A DNA stretch of 64,000 bases from Sediminibacterium ginsengisoli (GTDB taxonomy: Bacteria; Bacteroidota; Bacteroidia; Chitinophagales; Chitinophagaceae), in contig NZ_FUWH01000010.1 in the NCBI RefSeq assembly GCF_900167075.1, positions 92,111 through 156,110 on the forward strand. Direction: 5' to 3'. Position numbers and translations under genes: made by a program. Under the pieces are notes generated by a model that saw only the letters and a list, made by a program, of their open reading frames with translations, did not search any database and was not told the origin of the DNA. Each line of letters starts with the position of its first letter. Position 1 is the first letter of the stretch. Shown piece after piece: positions 42,570-54,000 of the stretch.

Positions 42570-43846
42570 ATTCCGTTAGCAACTATCTTTTGATAATTGT
42601 CATTTCTTTTTACCATCTTCTGTAGTAATGATTCACTGACACCAAGTAATCGAAGAAACGATAGCTCAAAAATTATTTCCAGGAAAGTGTTTATGGCTTC
42701 ATACTCCTCGTGCGTAATATGAGAGCGATCTTCTGCGGAATGATCGTGTGCCAAATAATTTCTCTGTTTATTTACCTTCTCTGCAAACTCGATTTTGTTC
42801 AATGAATAACTCGCGAGTATAGTTTCATTTTCCACGATCAATTCATCAATCCGGTCTGATAAATATAATTTTCGGTTGTTACCAAAGAATGTCTTGTGAA
42901 AAGTTTCAATTGCAAAGGCAAGATTCAGGAACAATTGTGCAGGAGTCGGAAAACGAACATATTTTGTTTGTATATATAAAGAAAGCCCCCCTGCAATGTA
43001 GTTTTTATGCTTGATCCAGTTTCGCATGATTGTACTTAATTCCAACTTTACCTCGTTATACGTCAATAATGAATGAAAAGTACTCGGCCTGACTCCAACA
43101 TACTGAGAGGGTTGCTTATAAATAAAACGAAATCCAGCTTTTTTATCACCAATAGCCTTTGCAAAAACATTTACATGATCAAACGAAAGAATCTCTTGAG
43201 AAAAAAACCTGAAAAAATCTCCGTAAAATTTTAATTGCTGCACAAACTCATCCAATCGACCTTGTTTGTTCCAATGTACATTAAAATAAATGCGTTCTTT
43301 AAAGTTAAAAGTGTCAGTAGCAACCTCACTTAATCCATTGTATTGATATTGAAAATAGAAATAGATGTTGCATTCTTCATCATCGATAATTTCTATCGCC
43401 GATGGCTGCTTGTAATCGAAACTTATCACCCCACCTTCACTATGATTCGGAACCAAGCGATTTTCATGGCCACGAAAAAAGGCTCCAAAACCATTTAAGC
43501 AGAAATTGAAGTTCATAATTTCCATATTCGGAACGGCGAGATAATTGTGTTCTGACATCAGCACAAACTCGGGATAAAGTTCCATTGTTACCCAACCGGT
43601 ACGGCCTACTTCCCATGCTTTCACATCAAACAGGCTTATGCAATGTCCCTCCTTACTTATTCCATGAACCACAGGTAATGAGATATTGTGGTCCGATTTA
43701 TGGATATCTGTGGTACCGAACAGGCTCCCTTCCAGTATAGCGATCAAATTCCCATTAGGCTCATATTGTAATTCGCCAAGAATCTCCTGCTTGCCATCAT
43801 TCTCAGGCAGCCACCATTTGGCTTTAAATGTAAATTTTTCGTGCAT
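42566..43846 (-). CDS. apeA: ApeA-like HEPN-domain anti-phage protein
   Basis: A 426-residue protein from the ATG at 43844-43846. The N-terminus (FTFKAKWWLPENDGKQEILGEL) and the next 270 residues match the ApeA N-terminal domain. The C-terminal region is an all-helical HEPN domain with the RNase motif R362-N-Y-L-A-H367, the Rx4-6H pattern. ApeA proteins act as single-gene anti-phage systems, probably by cutting RNA on infection. A -7-like TATCTTTC lies 22 nt upstream on the minus strand. The gene is visibly AT-rich and sits in an accessory island next to a tRNA. The family call is from memory of the domain pattern; the RxxxxH site is directly visible. Confidence 0.8.
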   Translation of the reverse strand: MHEKFTFKAKWWLPENDGKQEILGELQYEPNGNLIAILEGSLFGTTDIHKSDHNISLPVVHGISKEGHCISLFDVKAWEVGRTGWVTMELYPEFVLMSEHNYLAVPNMEIMNFNFCLNGFGAFFRGHENRLVPNHSEGGVISFDYKQPSAIEIIDDEECNIYFYFQYQYNGLSEVATDTFNFKERIYFNVHWNKQGRLDEFVQQLKFYGDFFRFFSQEILSFDHVNVFAKAIGDKKAGFRFIYKQPSQYVGVRPSTFHSLLTYNEVKLELSTIMRNWIKHKNYIAGGLSLYIQTKYVRFPTPAQLFLNLAFAIETFHKTFFGNNRKLYLSDRIDELIVENETILASYSLNKIEFAEKVNKQRNYLAHDHSAEDRSHITHEEYEAINTFLEIIFELSFLRLLGVSESLLQKMVKRNDNYQKIVANGI

Positions 43847-43984
43847 TTCATTTTTTTGATTACTTAACGAAAGATAAATCAGGATGCCCTTCAGCGCAAA
43901 CATCTGAGTTACCGTATATATATAGTTGATTCAAGTTTGAGTAAAGAGTAGCAGAAACTTCAGATATATTAATCTAAACCTTTA

Positions 43985-44581
43985 TCATTTCTCCACCCTA
44001 AACGTCAAATTAATCCGCGGCCCGATCTTACGCGAAGACTTCGGCACATGATGCTCGTAATGATCCTGCATCGTTTCGCCCATTAATAGAAAACTGCCAT
44101 GCGTAAGCGGTATATCGAGCACCTTAAAATCCTTATCCCTTTTATGGCGTACTTTGAACACACGCCTCTCACCAAAAGTGACCGAAGCGATGGCGTGATG
44201 TTTTCCTGATGAAGGCAATGTATCACTATGCCAGGACACGGAATCCTGACCATCGCGGTAATAATTGAGCAGCACACTGTTGAACCGGATGCCGCTCTCC
44301 TGCTCTACCCTTGCCTTAATATCCAGCAGTTCCGGCGTCCACTCATTGGTGCTGCCGATCCCATACCAGGCTGTGAGCCTTGGGTCGGGCATCCATTTTT
44401 CATATATCCGGCGCCGGTGCTGTGCCCAGGGCGTTGTCTCCTGCAACAGCCTGAAATAATGATCCGACTCACCGGGCGCAAAGAACTGTTCCCACAGGCG
44501 CAGGTCTGCATCGGGCAGCTGGAAATCAGTAAAGCACTTCTTTCCTTCGTCAAACAGGGCTATGCCATCGAAGAGGTTCAT
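43985..44581 (-). CDS. alkB: AlkB-like 2OG-Fe(II) oxygenase
   Basis: A 198-residue dioxygenase. Iron ligands are His118 and Asp120 (SWHSD) and His177 in YEHHVPK; 2-oxoglutarate is bound by Arg189/Arg195 (RINLTFR). The substrate-recognition region MPDPRLTAWYG is also typical. AlkB family enzymes repair 1-methyladenine and 3-methylcytosine in nucleic acids. A TATTTTTA box (44586-44593, minus strand) ends 4 nt before the ATG. The gene is at the far border of the AT-rich island and looks like core genome in base usage. Confidence 0.93.
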   Translation of the reverse strand: MNLFDGIALFDEGKKCFTDFQLPDADLRLWEQFFAPGESDHYFRLLQETTPWAQHRRRIYEKWMPDPRLTAWYGIGSTNEWTPELLDIKARVEQESGIRFNSVLLNYYRDGQDSVSWHSDTLPSSGKHHAIASVTFGERRVFKVRHKRDKDFKVLDIPLTHGSFLLMGETMQDHYEHHVPKSSRKIGPRINLTFRVEK

Positions 44582-44585
44582 ACGA

Positions 44586-44593
44586 TAAAAATA
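44586..44593 (-). promoter_or_regulatory. -7 promoter box of alkB
   Basis: TATTTTTA on the minus strand (one mismatch to TAnnTTTG) ends 4 nt before the start codon. Confidence 0.5.
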
Positions 44594-44715
44594 CGAAGTT
44601 TTTTTATTATACTAAATTATTTAGCATTACTATTGAAAAACTCCTATGTGTTCGCTTTGTTCAGATTTTAAAAAGCCTAATTTTAACCCAACCAACTAAC
44701 CAACACCCCGCTCCT

Positions 44716-44723
44716 TAAGTTTG
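44716..44723 (+). promoter_or_regulatory. -7 promoter box of the TPR/ankyrin gene
   Basis: TAAGTTTG, exact to TAnnTTTG, ends 4 nt before the ATG at 44728. Confidence 0.65.
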
Positions 44724-44727
44724 CATC

Positions 44728-46848
44728 ATGAAATCACTGTCTTCGTTTGTACTGCTTTTCTTTTTTTGTTCCCGGTTTGCGACCGCTCAATCGGATAAAA
44801 GCCTGATCGACTCTGCTTACCGCCTGGTTGCGGCGCAAAAATTCTCAGCGGCCGATCGCATCATACAGCGTTCGAAAGGCAAGAAGGAAAAAGAAAATGC
44901 CGCTTCGTATGCAGCTAAAGCATGGCTGATCAATGAAGGGCGCAGGTATAACTGGTACAGGAATATGGCCGACAATTTCGCAGCCTCCTACCCGCCGCAC
45001 AATGAGCCTGAGATCAAGCCGAACGACCCGAGGATCGAGGCCGGTAAAAAAACCTGGCAGGCCGAATTACTGGAGAACGCTTCCCTCGCTCTTAAATACG
45101 ACGAACAGAACGCAATGGGTTACCTGATGCGCGGCGTGTATTACAGTCTGACCAACGACAGCATCAAAGCCCTCGCGGATTTTGACATGGCCGAAAAACT
45201 GGATCCCGCAAACTGCTATGTCGGTTTCTGCCGCGGCAACCTGTATGGCAACGGCAATATGGAAGCGGCTATAGCACAATATCAGAAAACAATAGCCTGC
45301 GCTCCTTCGTACCCCTGGACCTACCACAATATTGCTCTTATCCTTTTCCAGCTCAAACGATACGATGAAGCGCTGGCAATGACCCGCAAATACGCTGCCA
45401 TCGATCAATCCTCAGCCGGGCCTCGGTTTCTGTCATTGTTGTATGCGTCGCTGCTGCAAGTGAATGGTCCGAAAAGCAAATATGTTACCGAAGCATTAGA
45501 TCATGTGCGCAAACGCGCTGCAGTATCGTCCGACAAACGGGCGTATTTTGAAGATAACAAAATGGTGGTACAAACCCTTTTTAGTTACTATTCGCCCGCA
45601 ACGTTGCAGCTGTTGCAAGCCTGCATGTCAGACCAGCCCGATAAAGCCCTGCAGGCAGTTGAGGCTGGCGCTGATGTGAATGTTCCTTTCAGCGCTGGTT
45701 TCCGCGCCATCAATTACCCGATTTTATATGCTGCCAAAACAAGAAATCTTCCGTTGTTTGAAACATTATTGAAGAAAGGTGTGGATGTGAATGCACAGGA
45801 TGATCTTGGCTTCAGCGCATTGCATTACCTGGGCGGCCCTGCCGATACCGGCGCACAGAATGTTCTGGTGATGGCTGATCTCCTGCAGAAACAAAAGCCC
45901 AACCTGAACATCCGCAACTGGCGGGGCGAATCGCCCTTACTGTATTCGTTCACTTACATGAACGAGGATTATATCCGTTTGCTGATATCAGCCGGCGCTG
46001 ATGTAAACCTGGCTGATCAGGATGGCATCACGCCGTTATCGCGTTACTCCGGCACCGACAATTCGGCTTCGCTGGTAAAAATGTTGCTGAATGCTGGAGC
46101 AGATCCTACCCTGTCTTCCAAAACCGGGCGCGACATTTTCAGCTCTGCGCTGTATTACCGTCCGGGCAGCCTGGCTGTCCTGTACCTGCTGGAAAAAAGT
46201 AAACCTGGCCTTATGCCGTCTTGCACTGAAACCAGTTTCATACGCGGCTCTATCATCGGCAAACCCGGCGCAGTATTGATGGATGCGATGATCGATAACG
46301 ACCTGGCCGCATTTAAGAAAGCCCTGCCTACGGTTAAAGACCCCGAAGTGATCAACTATATGTCAGTTGCCGCCATTAATTTCAGCGAAGGCCGTTCTTT
46401 TTATGACGAGCTGATCAAAGTAAGCACCGGTCCGCTCAACTTTTCCCTCCCGAACGGGTTAAACGGTCCGGGACAGCAAATCAGTCCCAGGAAGATCTTC
46501 TACGAAATCCCCCCTACCGATCCCTATGCCGATTTACAATTGTACTACAGAGAGGAAGCCCGGGAAATGCGGGAATGGAAGCTGGACGTAATGCGTTTTA
46601 CGGAGATCTACACCAATCACGCCCAGTCTCCTGCGGCCAGGTGCAATGCGATCGCAATGATGGTGAATGCATCGAAAAAGATCCTGGATATTGCGCTGCT
46701 GATCGACAGGCGGCATCGCAGTGGTGAACAGCGTTTGTCCGAAGCCTCGGCGGCCTACGTTGCTAAAATGGTGGAAAGTAAAAAAGAGGATCTGAAGAAA
46801 TATGAGTTCGCGCAGATGCGCTCTACCTGTATTACGCGGCAATATTAA
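44728..46848 (+). CDS. Exported TPR and ankyrin-repeat protein
   Basis: A 706-residue protein. The signal peptide is residues 1-20 (ending FATAQ). TPR hairpins occupy about residues 130-240 (YLMRGVYYSLTNDSIKALADFDMAEKLDP, PWTYHNIALILFQLKRYDEAL). Ankyrin-like repeats cover about 290-480 (ALQAVEAGADVNVPF, LLKKGVDVNAQDDLGFSALHYL, LLISAGADVNLADQDGITPLSRY). The C-terminal 220 residues are helical and unknown. It probably acts as a periplasmic protein-binding scaffold. The gene is monocistronic, with a leaderless promoter and a strong bidirectional terminator after it. Confidence 0.88.
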   Translation: MKSLSSFVLLFFFCSRFATAQSDKSLIDSAYRLVAAQKFSAADRIIQRSKGKKEKENAASYAAKAWLINEGRRYNWYRNMADNFAASYPPHNEPEIKPNDPRIEAGKKTWQAELLENASLALKYDEQNAMGYLMRGVYYSLTNDSIKALADFDMAEKLDPANCYVGFCRGNLYGNGNMEAAIAQYQKTIACAPSYPWTYHNIALILFQLKRYDEALAMTRKYAAIDQSSAGPRFLSLLYASLLQVNGPKSKYVTEALDHVRKRAAVSSDKRAYFEDNKMVVQTLFSYYSPATLQLLQACMSDQPDKALQAVEAGADVNVPFSAGFRAINYPILYAAKTRNLPLFETLLKKGVDVNAQDDLGFSALHYLGGPADTGAQNVLVMADLLQKQKPNLNIRNWRGESPLLYSFTYMNEDYIRLLISAGADVNLADQDGITPLSRYSGTDNSASLVKMLLNAGADPTLSSKTGRDIFSSALYYRPGSLAVLYLLEKSKPGLMPSCTETSFIRGSIIGKPGAVLMDAMIDNDLAAFKKALPTVKDPEVINYMSVAAINFSEGRSFYDELIKVSTGPLNFSLPNGLNGPGQQISPRKIFYEIPPTDPYADLQLYYREEAREMREWKLDVMRFTEIYTNHAQSPAARCNAIAMMVNASKKILDIALLIDRRHRSGEQRLSEASAAYVAKMVESKKEDLKKYEFAQMRSTCITRQY

Positions 46849-46901
46849 AGACCAGGGAATAATGCCTGCCATTATTGATCTTACCAACTATAGATTATTT
46901 T

Positions 46902-46940
46902 AAACATGAAGACCGGAGCAGATCTCCGGTCTTCATGTTT
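46902..46940. terminator. Bidirectional terminator
   Basis: A perfect 17-bp inverted repeat (46902-46918 and 46924-46940, 5-nt loop CAGAT) with AAA and TTT at its ends lies between convergent genes. Confidence 0.85.
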
Positions 46941-47022
46941 ACTAATTCTGCCAGTGCTGCAACATCATCAATAATATACTTTATATAAACAGCCGTTGCA
47001 CCGCTCCTTACATATCAGGCTT

Positions 47023-48021
47023 CTAATACCGCATTATCATCCCGGCTTCACTTTTCTGTTTTCCGAATGACCATGCACAGGATAGTTCAAGGCTCTGCAC
47101 CGAGTTGTAATCATTGATCTTTGAAGTGACGATATCATAACTGATTCCTATCAGCCATTTTTTCCCCTGCACACCCACATAAGGATAGCACGCATCGCCG
47201 AAGCGGTTCCAGAGTCCCAGGTTGAAAGTTTCCACGGCTGTTGTATGCATTTTCATCCTGTATACGGCGCCGGCTGTGAATACTTTATTCCCGCCCTGAA
47301 CATCGAGCAGACCGCTGATAGCGAATTCGTTTCCATTCTTTGCATACCACTGTATACCACCCTGGAAACTGTACCGCTGATCGAGGCTGTAATTGCTGTT
47401 CTTGAAAGCCCCCTGCACGGGTTTGGCGGCATGGAATAAAGCCGCGCCAAGGTAATAGCCGGAATTTGCTTTCCTGTTACTGTAGATCATACCAACATTA
47501 AAATCAACATATTTCCTGTTATCGATCACCGGCACATCATAGGAAGGTGCGGTTCGCTGAAATCCCATACTGCCGAACTGCGATTGATATTCGAACATAT
47601 TGAGGTTCAGCAGGCGGTTGGCATAGATCCCGGATATACCCATACCCAACTGCTGGTCCCCGTTTTTATCCAGCGCGAGATGGTAGGCCGCATGAAGGCC
47701 GGCATAATTGTTTTTCAGCAGCCCGCCGTTAGAAGCATCGTTCAGCAATGAGATGCCCAGCCCAAATGTGCTTTTCTGCGCAAGTCCGGCAGTAAATCCT
47801 TTCTCCACTGCTATGCTTGTAGTATTGTACGGCTCTGAATACGCGCCCCACCACTGCGATCTGAATACGGCGGTTGCACGCCAGTCGTCGACATTCTTAC
47901 CCGTTGATGCGGGATTGATGGAAAAGGCCGAATTAAAGTAATGCGAGAAATGAGGATCCTGTGCATAGGTCTTTGCTGTTAAAACCAGGCACAAGCTCAT
48001 ATATATTGTAAATCGTTTCAT
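47023..48021 (-). CDS. PorP/SprF family type IX secretion membrane protein
   Basis: A 332-residue outer-membrane protein with a signal peptide (ending TYAQ) and the PorP/SprF start DPHFSHYFNSAFSINPASTG. The rest is beta strands ending KLEL/ELSCAWSFG-like. SprF-type proteins pair with large adhesins carrying a type B secretion signal and help their export or surface attachment. The pairing is visible here: the gene starts 18 nt after the 2162-residue surface protein gene on the same strand. Confidence 0.92.
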   Translation of the reverse strand: MKRFTIYMSLCLVLTAKTYAQDPHFSHYFNSAFSINPASTGKNVDDWRATAVFRSQWWGAYSEPYNTTSIAVEKGFTAGLAQKSTFGLGISLLNDASNGGLLKNNYAGLHAAYHLALDKNGDQQLGMGISGIYANRLLNLNMFEYQSQFGSMGFQRTAPSYDVPVIDNRKYVDFNVGMIYSNRKANSGYYLGAALFHAAKPVQGAFKNSNYSLDQRYSFQGGIQWYAKNGNEFAISGLLDVQGGNKVFTAGAVYRMKMHTTAVETFNLGLWNRFGDACYPYVGVQGKKWLIGISYDIVTSKINDYNSVQSLELSCAWSFGKQKSEAGMIMRY

Positions 48022-48039
48022 AACTGTTTGGTATTGTTT

Positions 48040-51000
48040 TTATCGTAACAGTGTTACAGTTCCCTGCCTGACCACAGGCTTGCCATTGGTGTCGGTGGCT
48101 TTGATCACCCATACGTAGGATTCAAGCGGCTGAAGCGTTCCGTTCAACCTGCCGTCCCAGCCTTCATTCATATTCCGGGTTTCAAATACCTGTTTTCCAT
48201 AGCGATTGAAGACACGTACATATTCAAGGCGGGCTATGTTGACAAAATTGAAATACAGCACATCGTTCTGGCCATCGCCGTTCGGCGTAAACACCCTGGG
48301 CACGTACACATTGTTCTCGAAGACTTTAACGAGCAAGGTATCCACCGTAACGCATCCCGCAGCCGAAGTGATCTTCACCGTATACTGTCTTTCCGTTTTA
48401 GGTGTTAATACCGGGTTTGCGATCACAGCGCTTGAAAGATCTGTAGCCGGCGACCACTGGTAAGCAAGGCCGAAACTGCGCGCCTGCAGGTTCACCGGTT
48501 GCGATACCTGGGTATTGATCGTGTTCATGCGGATAGCTGCTGCCGGGCTTTCTATACGGATCACCTGTGTAAGACTATCCGGTTGTGCAGGGCAATCAGA
48601 TGATGTGATCTTCAGCTTCAGCTGGTAACTGCCGGCCTGCGGATAGGTAAATGATGGCAAAGCCGATGCAGAACTACCACCATTACCGTCACTCCATTGA
48701 TAAGCGATCGTTCCCGGCGCCGTGGACTGATTGGTGATAACCACAGGCATGTTCACACAATAACCGGTGAAGCCAAACGCTGCCTTCGGTGGCTGAACCA
48801 TGGTAACAACAATGCTGTTGGACGCAGGTGCGGTACAACCGTTTGCATCAGTAACCAAAGCTGTATAACTACCTGCTGTATTTACAACCAGGGAACTGGT
48901 ATTACCACCAACTGATGTGCCGTTCCTCATCCAGGCAAAACCAGTTCCGGAAGTAATAGTAAGCGGCAAAGCAGCATTGGATCCGCAGAGCGCCGTGCCC
49001 TGTGCTGCGGAGATGGCAACTGCGGGAAGCTGGTTAACTATTACATTTACAACAATAGAAGCCGTTGCTGTACCATCTGAAACCGATATCGTAAACTGAT
49101 CCGTTCCCTTGTATCCTGCAGCCGGTGAATAGGTAACATTTTGTGGCAGAACAGAGCCGCCGTTGCTGTTAGCCGTTGCCGGGAAACCGCCTGTTGTTCC
49201 GTGTGCGGGACTGCCGGTGACCGTCCATGTCAACAGTTGGCCGTTATCTGCATCGGTTGCTTTTAACAGGGACGAGAGATTGAATGCACCGGCATTCTGG
49301 CAAAGGGCAAAACCAGTTGTGGTTCCTGCATCAAATACCGGCGCGGAATTGGTGGTAACGGTATAACTGTCGCCATTGGTAAAAGCTGCAGTCAATCTGT
49401 TTCCGGAACTGTCAGTAACATTTGCAAACGTTAACAGGTCGATCCGGATAGATCCGTTACCGGTAAGGTTGATCAACCTGATGTCATAAGTACTGTCGTT
49501 AATCATCAGTACCGCATCTATTGCTGCATTGGCGGTTCCTGTACTGGTAACAGTGAATGCGGTTCTCAATACACCTGTAACGGGTTCATTGAACGACGCC
49601 CTGAAAGTTACGGGCCCTGATGATACATTTGCCGCCAATGGTACCTGCCGTTTGATGCTGTTCAATACCGGCGCTGTTTTGTCGAATATAACTTTACTTG
49701 TATTCGTGGTTGCGGTTGCGATCACACTTTCATTGCCCGAGAAATCCGTTACGCGCAGGCTGAATGGAATATTTCCTTCTGCATCCGCTGAAGTCATTAC
49801 ATAGGTAGCCTGCCAGCTATAGCTGCTGCCACCAACGCTGGTTGCAGTGACACTATGCGTGGCGATGGATATTGCCGATGTGGTAACCGGCTCACTTGTG
49901 GTGAATGCAAGTGTAACCATATTCCCGGCTTTCGCCTTGTCTGCTAAAGAATGGTCTGAGGTCAGCGATATGTTTGTGACAACAGGTATTGTTTTATCCA
50001 TGAGCACGATACTGTTATCGCTTGCGGAAGTCTGTGCGGCTGTATTGCCGGAAAGATCGGATGCACTGATGGAAAAAGGAATGACGCCTTCCTGGTCTGA
50101 AGTTGTTACTGTATAGGTCGCTTCCCAGTTATTTCCGCCTGTATTAACAACGGCTGCGATGTGCGTAGCGATGGTCACTGCCGGTGCCGGACCTGTTTTA
50201 TTGGTGGCGAACCTGAGCGTGATCAGATCACCAGGCTTTGCACGGTCTGTCCGGATGCTGTTATTCGATCTGATATTTGAATTGCTGATCACCAGCGGCG
50301 ATCTGTCATACACTACCATGCTGTTATCACTGGTGGTGGTTACTGCCGCTGCTGCATTACCGGCAAGATCAACAGCATTGATAGCAAATGAAATTGTACC
50401 ATTCAGATCTACTCCCGACATGGTATAGGTTGCTTTCCAGTTATTTACGCCTGTGCTCACTACTGTTGCTGCACGGCCGCCGAATGTTACAACAGGAATT
50501 TCAACCGCTTCGCTGGAAGTAAATGTCAGGGTTATGATATCACCGGATTTTGCCCTGTTGCTGACTGTATTACCTGAACTGATGGAAGCATTGTTTATTA
50601 CCGGCACTGTTTTATCAAGAACCAGATCCTGCTGATCTGTAGCAGCTGTAAAAGATGCGGTATTTCCTGCCATATCGCTAACCACCACCGAGAAAGGAAC
50701 TATACCTTCCTGGTCAGTGTTCCTGGCTGTATAGACAGCCTGCCACCTGTTGGTTCCGGTAACCGTCGGTGATGCAGTATTACCCGCAATAACAACCGCA
50801 GGCGTCCTTATCGGTTCATCTGCCGTAAACCTTACAACAGCCAGATTTCCTGGTTTCAGGTGGCCCGGGTTGGTATGATTGGATGTGATGGTGAGTGGAT
50901 CCAGCACCGGTGGTGTTTTATCGAACAACACACTGGTATTGTTGCTGGTTGCAGTTACCGTATTTACAGTATTACCGGCAAAATCGGTATAGCTGATCGT

Positions 51001-54000
51001 GAATGGAATATTGCCTTCTGTGTCTGCTGCGGTCATCGTATAGGCAGCGGTCCAGCTCGTTGGAGTGGTATTGACAAGCGTTACTGCATGCGTTGCAATC
51101 GTTGCCACCGGGGCCCGTAATGTCTGGTTCGCGCTGAAACTGATCGTTACTACATCGCCGGGCTTTGACAAGGTGCCGATAGTATTGTCAGAGCTGATCC
51201 CGATGAATACTAAAGCCGGAGCAGTGTTATCGAACCGTACACTTGTGAAGTTGGTGGTGGTATTGATATTGGCCCCCGTGTTACCAGCCGGATCAATAAT
51301 GTTGGAGATATTGAATGCAACCGGGCCTGACGGTTCTGATCCCGTCATTGTAACACTCGCCTCCCATACCAGCGATGAGATCTTCACCGGCGTAACCGTA
51401 TGTCCTGCGATCGTTGCTACAGGTGTAACGATCGGTGCATTCATGGTAAATGTGATTTTTACTACATCACCTGCTGCAGCCAGGGTTGCATCCGTATAGT
51501 TCGAAGCGATTGTAACAGCGGTTGCTACCGGCGTGGTTTTCCGGAATGTAACGGTACTTCCGTCTGAAGTAGCAGTTGCGGCTGTTCCGTTATTTCCCGC
51601 AAGATCCCTGTATGCTACGGAGAAACTGACCACTCCTTCTGCGGCTGCGGTGGTTGGTATATATGAGGCTGTCCAGACCGTAGGACTCACCTGTGTAACC
51701 GTGGCTGCCGTACCCATGATAATGGCAGTTGCTGAGCTAAGGGGCTCATTCGCGGTAAACTGAACCGTGATCCTGTCACCCGGTTTTGCCGCTGCCGTAT
51801 TGCTGTTATTAGAAGAGATGACGATGCCTGTCAGCCCGGGATCTGTCTGATCGATCGTTACCGGTGTGCCTGTGGTAACAGCATTGGTAGTAGCAGTATT
51901 ACCCGCTGCATCACGCACCGTCATGCTGAAATTCACTATACCATCAGGCATAGCACTTGATACGGTTAATGCAGCAAGATACATTCCGCCCGATAAAGTT
52001 GGTGTAACCGCAATACCATTGATCAGTGCCGTTGCAGATACAGCATCGGCTGGCTTAGCTACCTGGAGCGTAATAACATTTCCCAGTGTTGCATAAGCGC
52101 TGTTGACTGCATTATTACTGCTGATGGACGTATTAGTAAGAACCGGTGCGTCCTTGTCAATAGTATAATATTCTCCCGTAAAAGGCAACGCATTCGTTAA
52201 CGGTAAGTTTATTCCCGTCGTATCTGCAAGCTGCAATGCGATCGTTCCGTTGCCGGTGCCGGTATTCACCGATACGCGGTAAACATCAGAAGCGCCGGTA
52301 GGGCTTATCGTTCCAACAGATGCACCGCTGACAGTGCCTGTGGTGATCACACCCAGGTTGGCGGCAGTAAGGCCGGTTATCTGCTTATTAAACACCAGGT
52401 CAAAATCAACCACTGCGGCATTGGTATTTTCATCACTAACACGGCTGATCGTATTTAATGTGGCCGGCATTATCAGCGTTACAGGATTACCCGTAGCCGC
52501 ATTGCTGTTGAATACACTGGCCCCATTGTAGCCATTGTCATTAAATTCCAGCACCGCAACCTTATACGACTTCCCGACCTCGAGATTGCTGACCGTTACC
52601 GAATTACCTGCACCGATATATACTACGGACCAGTTATCAGTTCCGATAACAGATCCCTGTCCCAGCACAGCGCCTGCGCTGTAAAGTGTGCCGTCCACAG
52701 GAAGCGGCGCACTTGCAGATGCATTCTTATTGACCAGCACCATGCGCTGCTGACCATTACCTTTTGTCCAGTTTACCGTTACCTGGGTGCCTGTATTTCC
52801 TGTAAAATTAATAGCAGTAGCGCTGGTTGAAGGTGCAAGCAACGGGTTGTAACGAAATACACCCATGTACCAGGTGCCGAAATGCAGACCCGCGGTAACA
52901 TCCATGAGCCCATCACCGTCTATATCTGTCAATGCTAGGCAGTATGGATTTGATATACCGTTAGAACTATTGAATATTGTGGACTTGCTGAAACTGCCTG
53001 CGTCAATTGTACCGGTCACAGACGTATTCTGAAGTATCTGTATGACCGCATTGGATGGCGATGCAACCGCAATCTCCGGCTTCCCGTCTCCGGTGATATC
53101 ACCTATCTGCACATCAACTACATAATCGGCTACCGGGAAAGCTGCCAATGCATCGAACGATGAAGTGGTGATAGACCCGGGCGTGCTGTTATTCCGGTAT
53201 ATATTCATTGTACCGGGTCCGTCGTAGGTGACCGCTAACAGATCCAGTTTTCCGTCGCCGTCGATATCTGCAAGTTTTGCACAATCCGCACCCGTTCCGG
53301 TTGTAATGGGAAGGGAAACAACCGGGGCAAATGTTCCGTTGTTGATAACACCGGATGTAGCCGTATTGCGGAAAATATGCAACCTGCCCGAATAAGCACA
53401 CATCAGCAGGTCCTGTTTCCCATCGCCGTCTATATCTCCCGCCACCATATCGTTCACAACATCCGGCGGGAAAAATGTAACGCCTGCATCGAAAGATGAA
53501 ACTGTAATTGAACCCGGGGTTGCGAGATTCCTGAACACAGTGATCTTGGCAGACATAATACCATCGCTCACTACGATATCCAGTTTCCCGTCGCCATCTA
53601 TATCCGCAAGCACAACCGGTGATGGATAGTCCATGGGCAGTTCCACCGAAGTGCTGAAACTGATTGATCCGCTGCTGCTCGTATTCCTGAATATATGTAC
53701 TTTTTGGTTGATCATGTCCGAGATAACAATATCCGGCTTCCCGTCGCCATCGATATCACCGGCCGTAATTTTGTGGAGTATTGCACCTGAAACTGTAATA
53801 TCCTGACGAACCCCGAAACTGCTGCTGCTGACGGATCCCGCAGTAGCTGTGTTGCGGAATACAGAGAATTCAGAACCAAAGCCAGTCGTCAGAATATCGT
53901 TCCTGCCGTCGCCGTCTATGTCAACCGACAGCATTCGCGATACCTGACCTGACATAACGAACTTTTCCGGCATGGGCAGGTCTTTATTACCGAGATCTTT

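Noticed and set aside
38096..43980. Integrated mobile element with att sites at tRNA-Arg
   Set aside because: No integrase gene and no direct repeat of the tRNA 3' end was found by eye near the far border; only the composition and location suggest an insertion.
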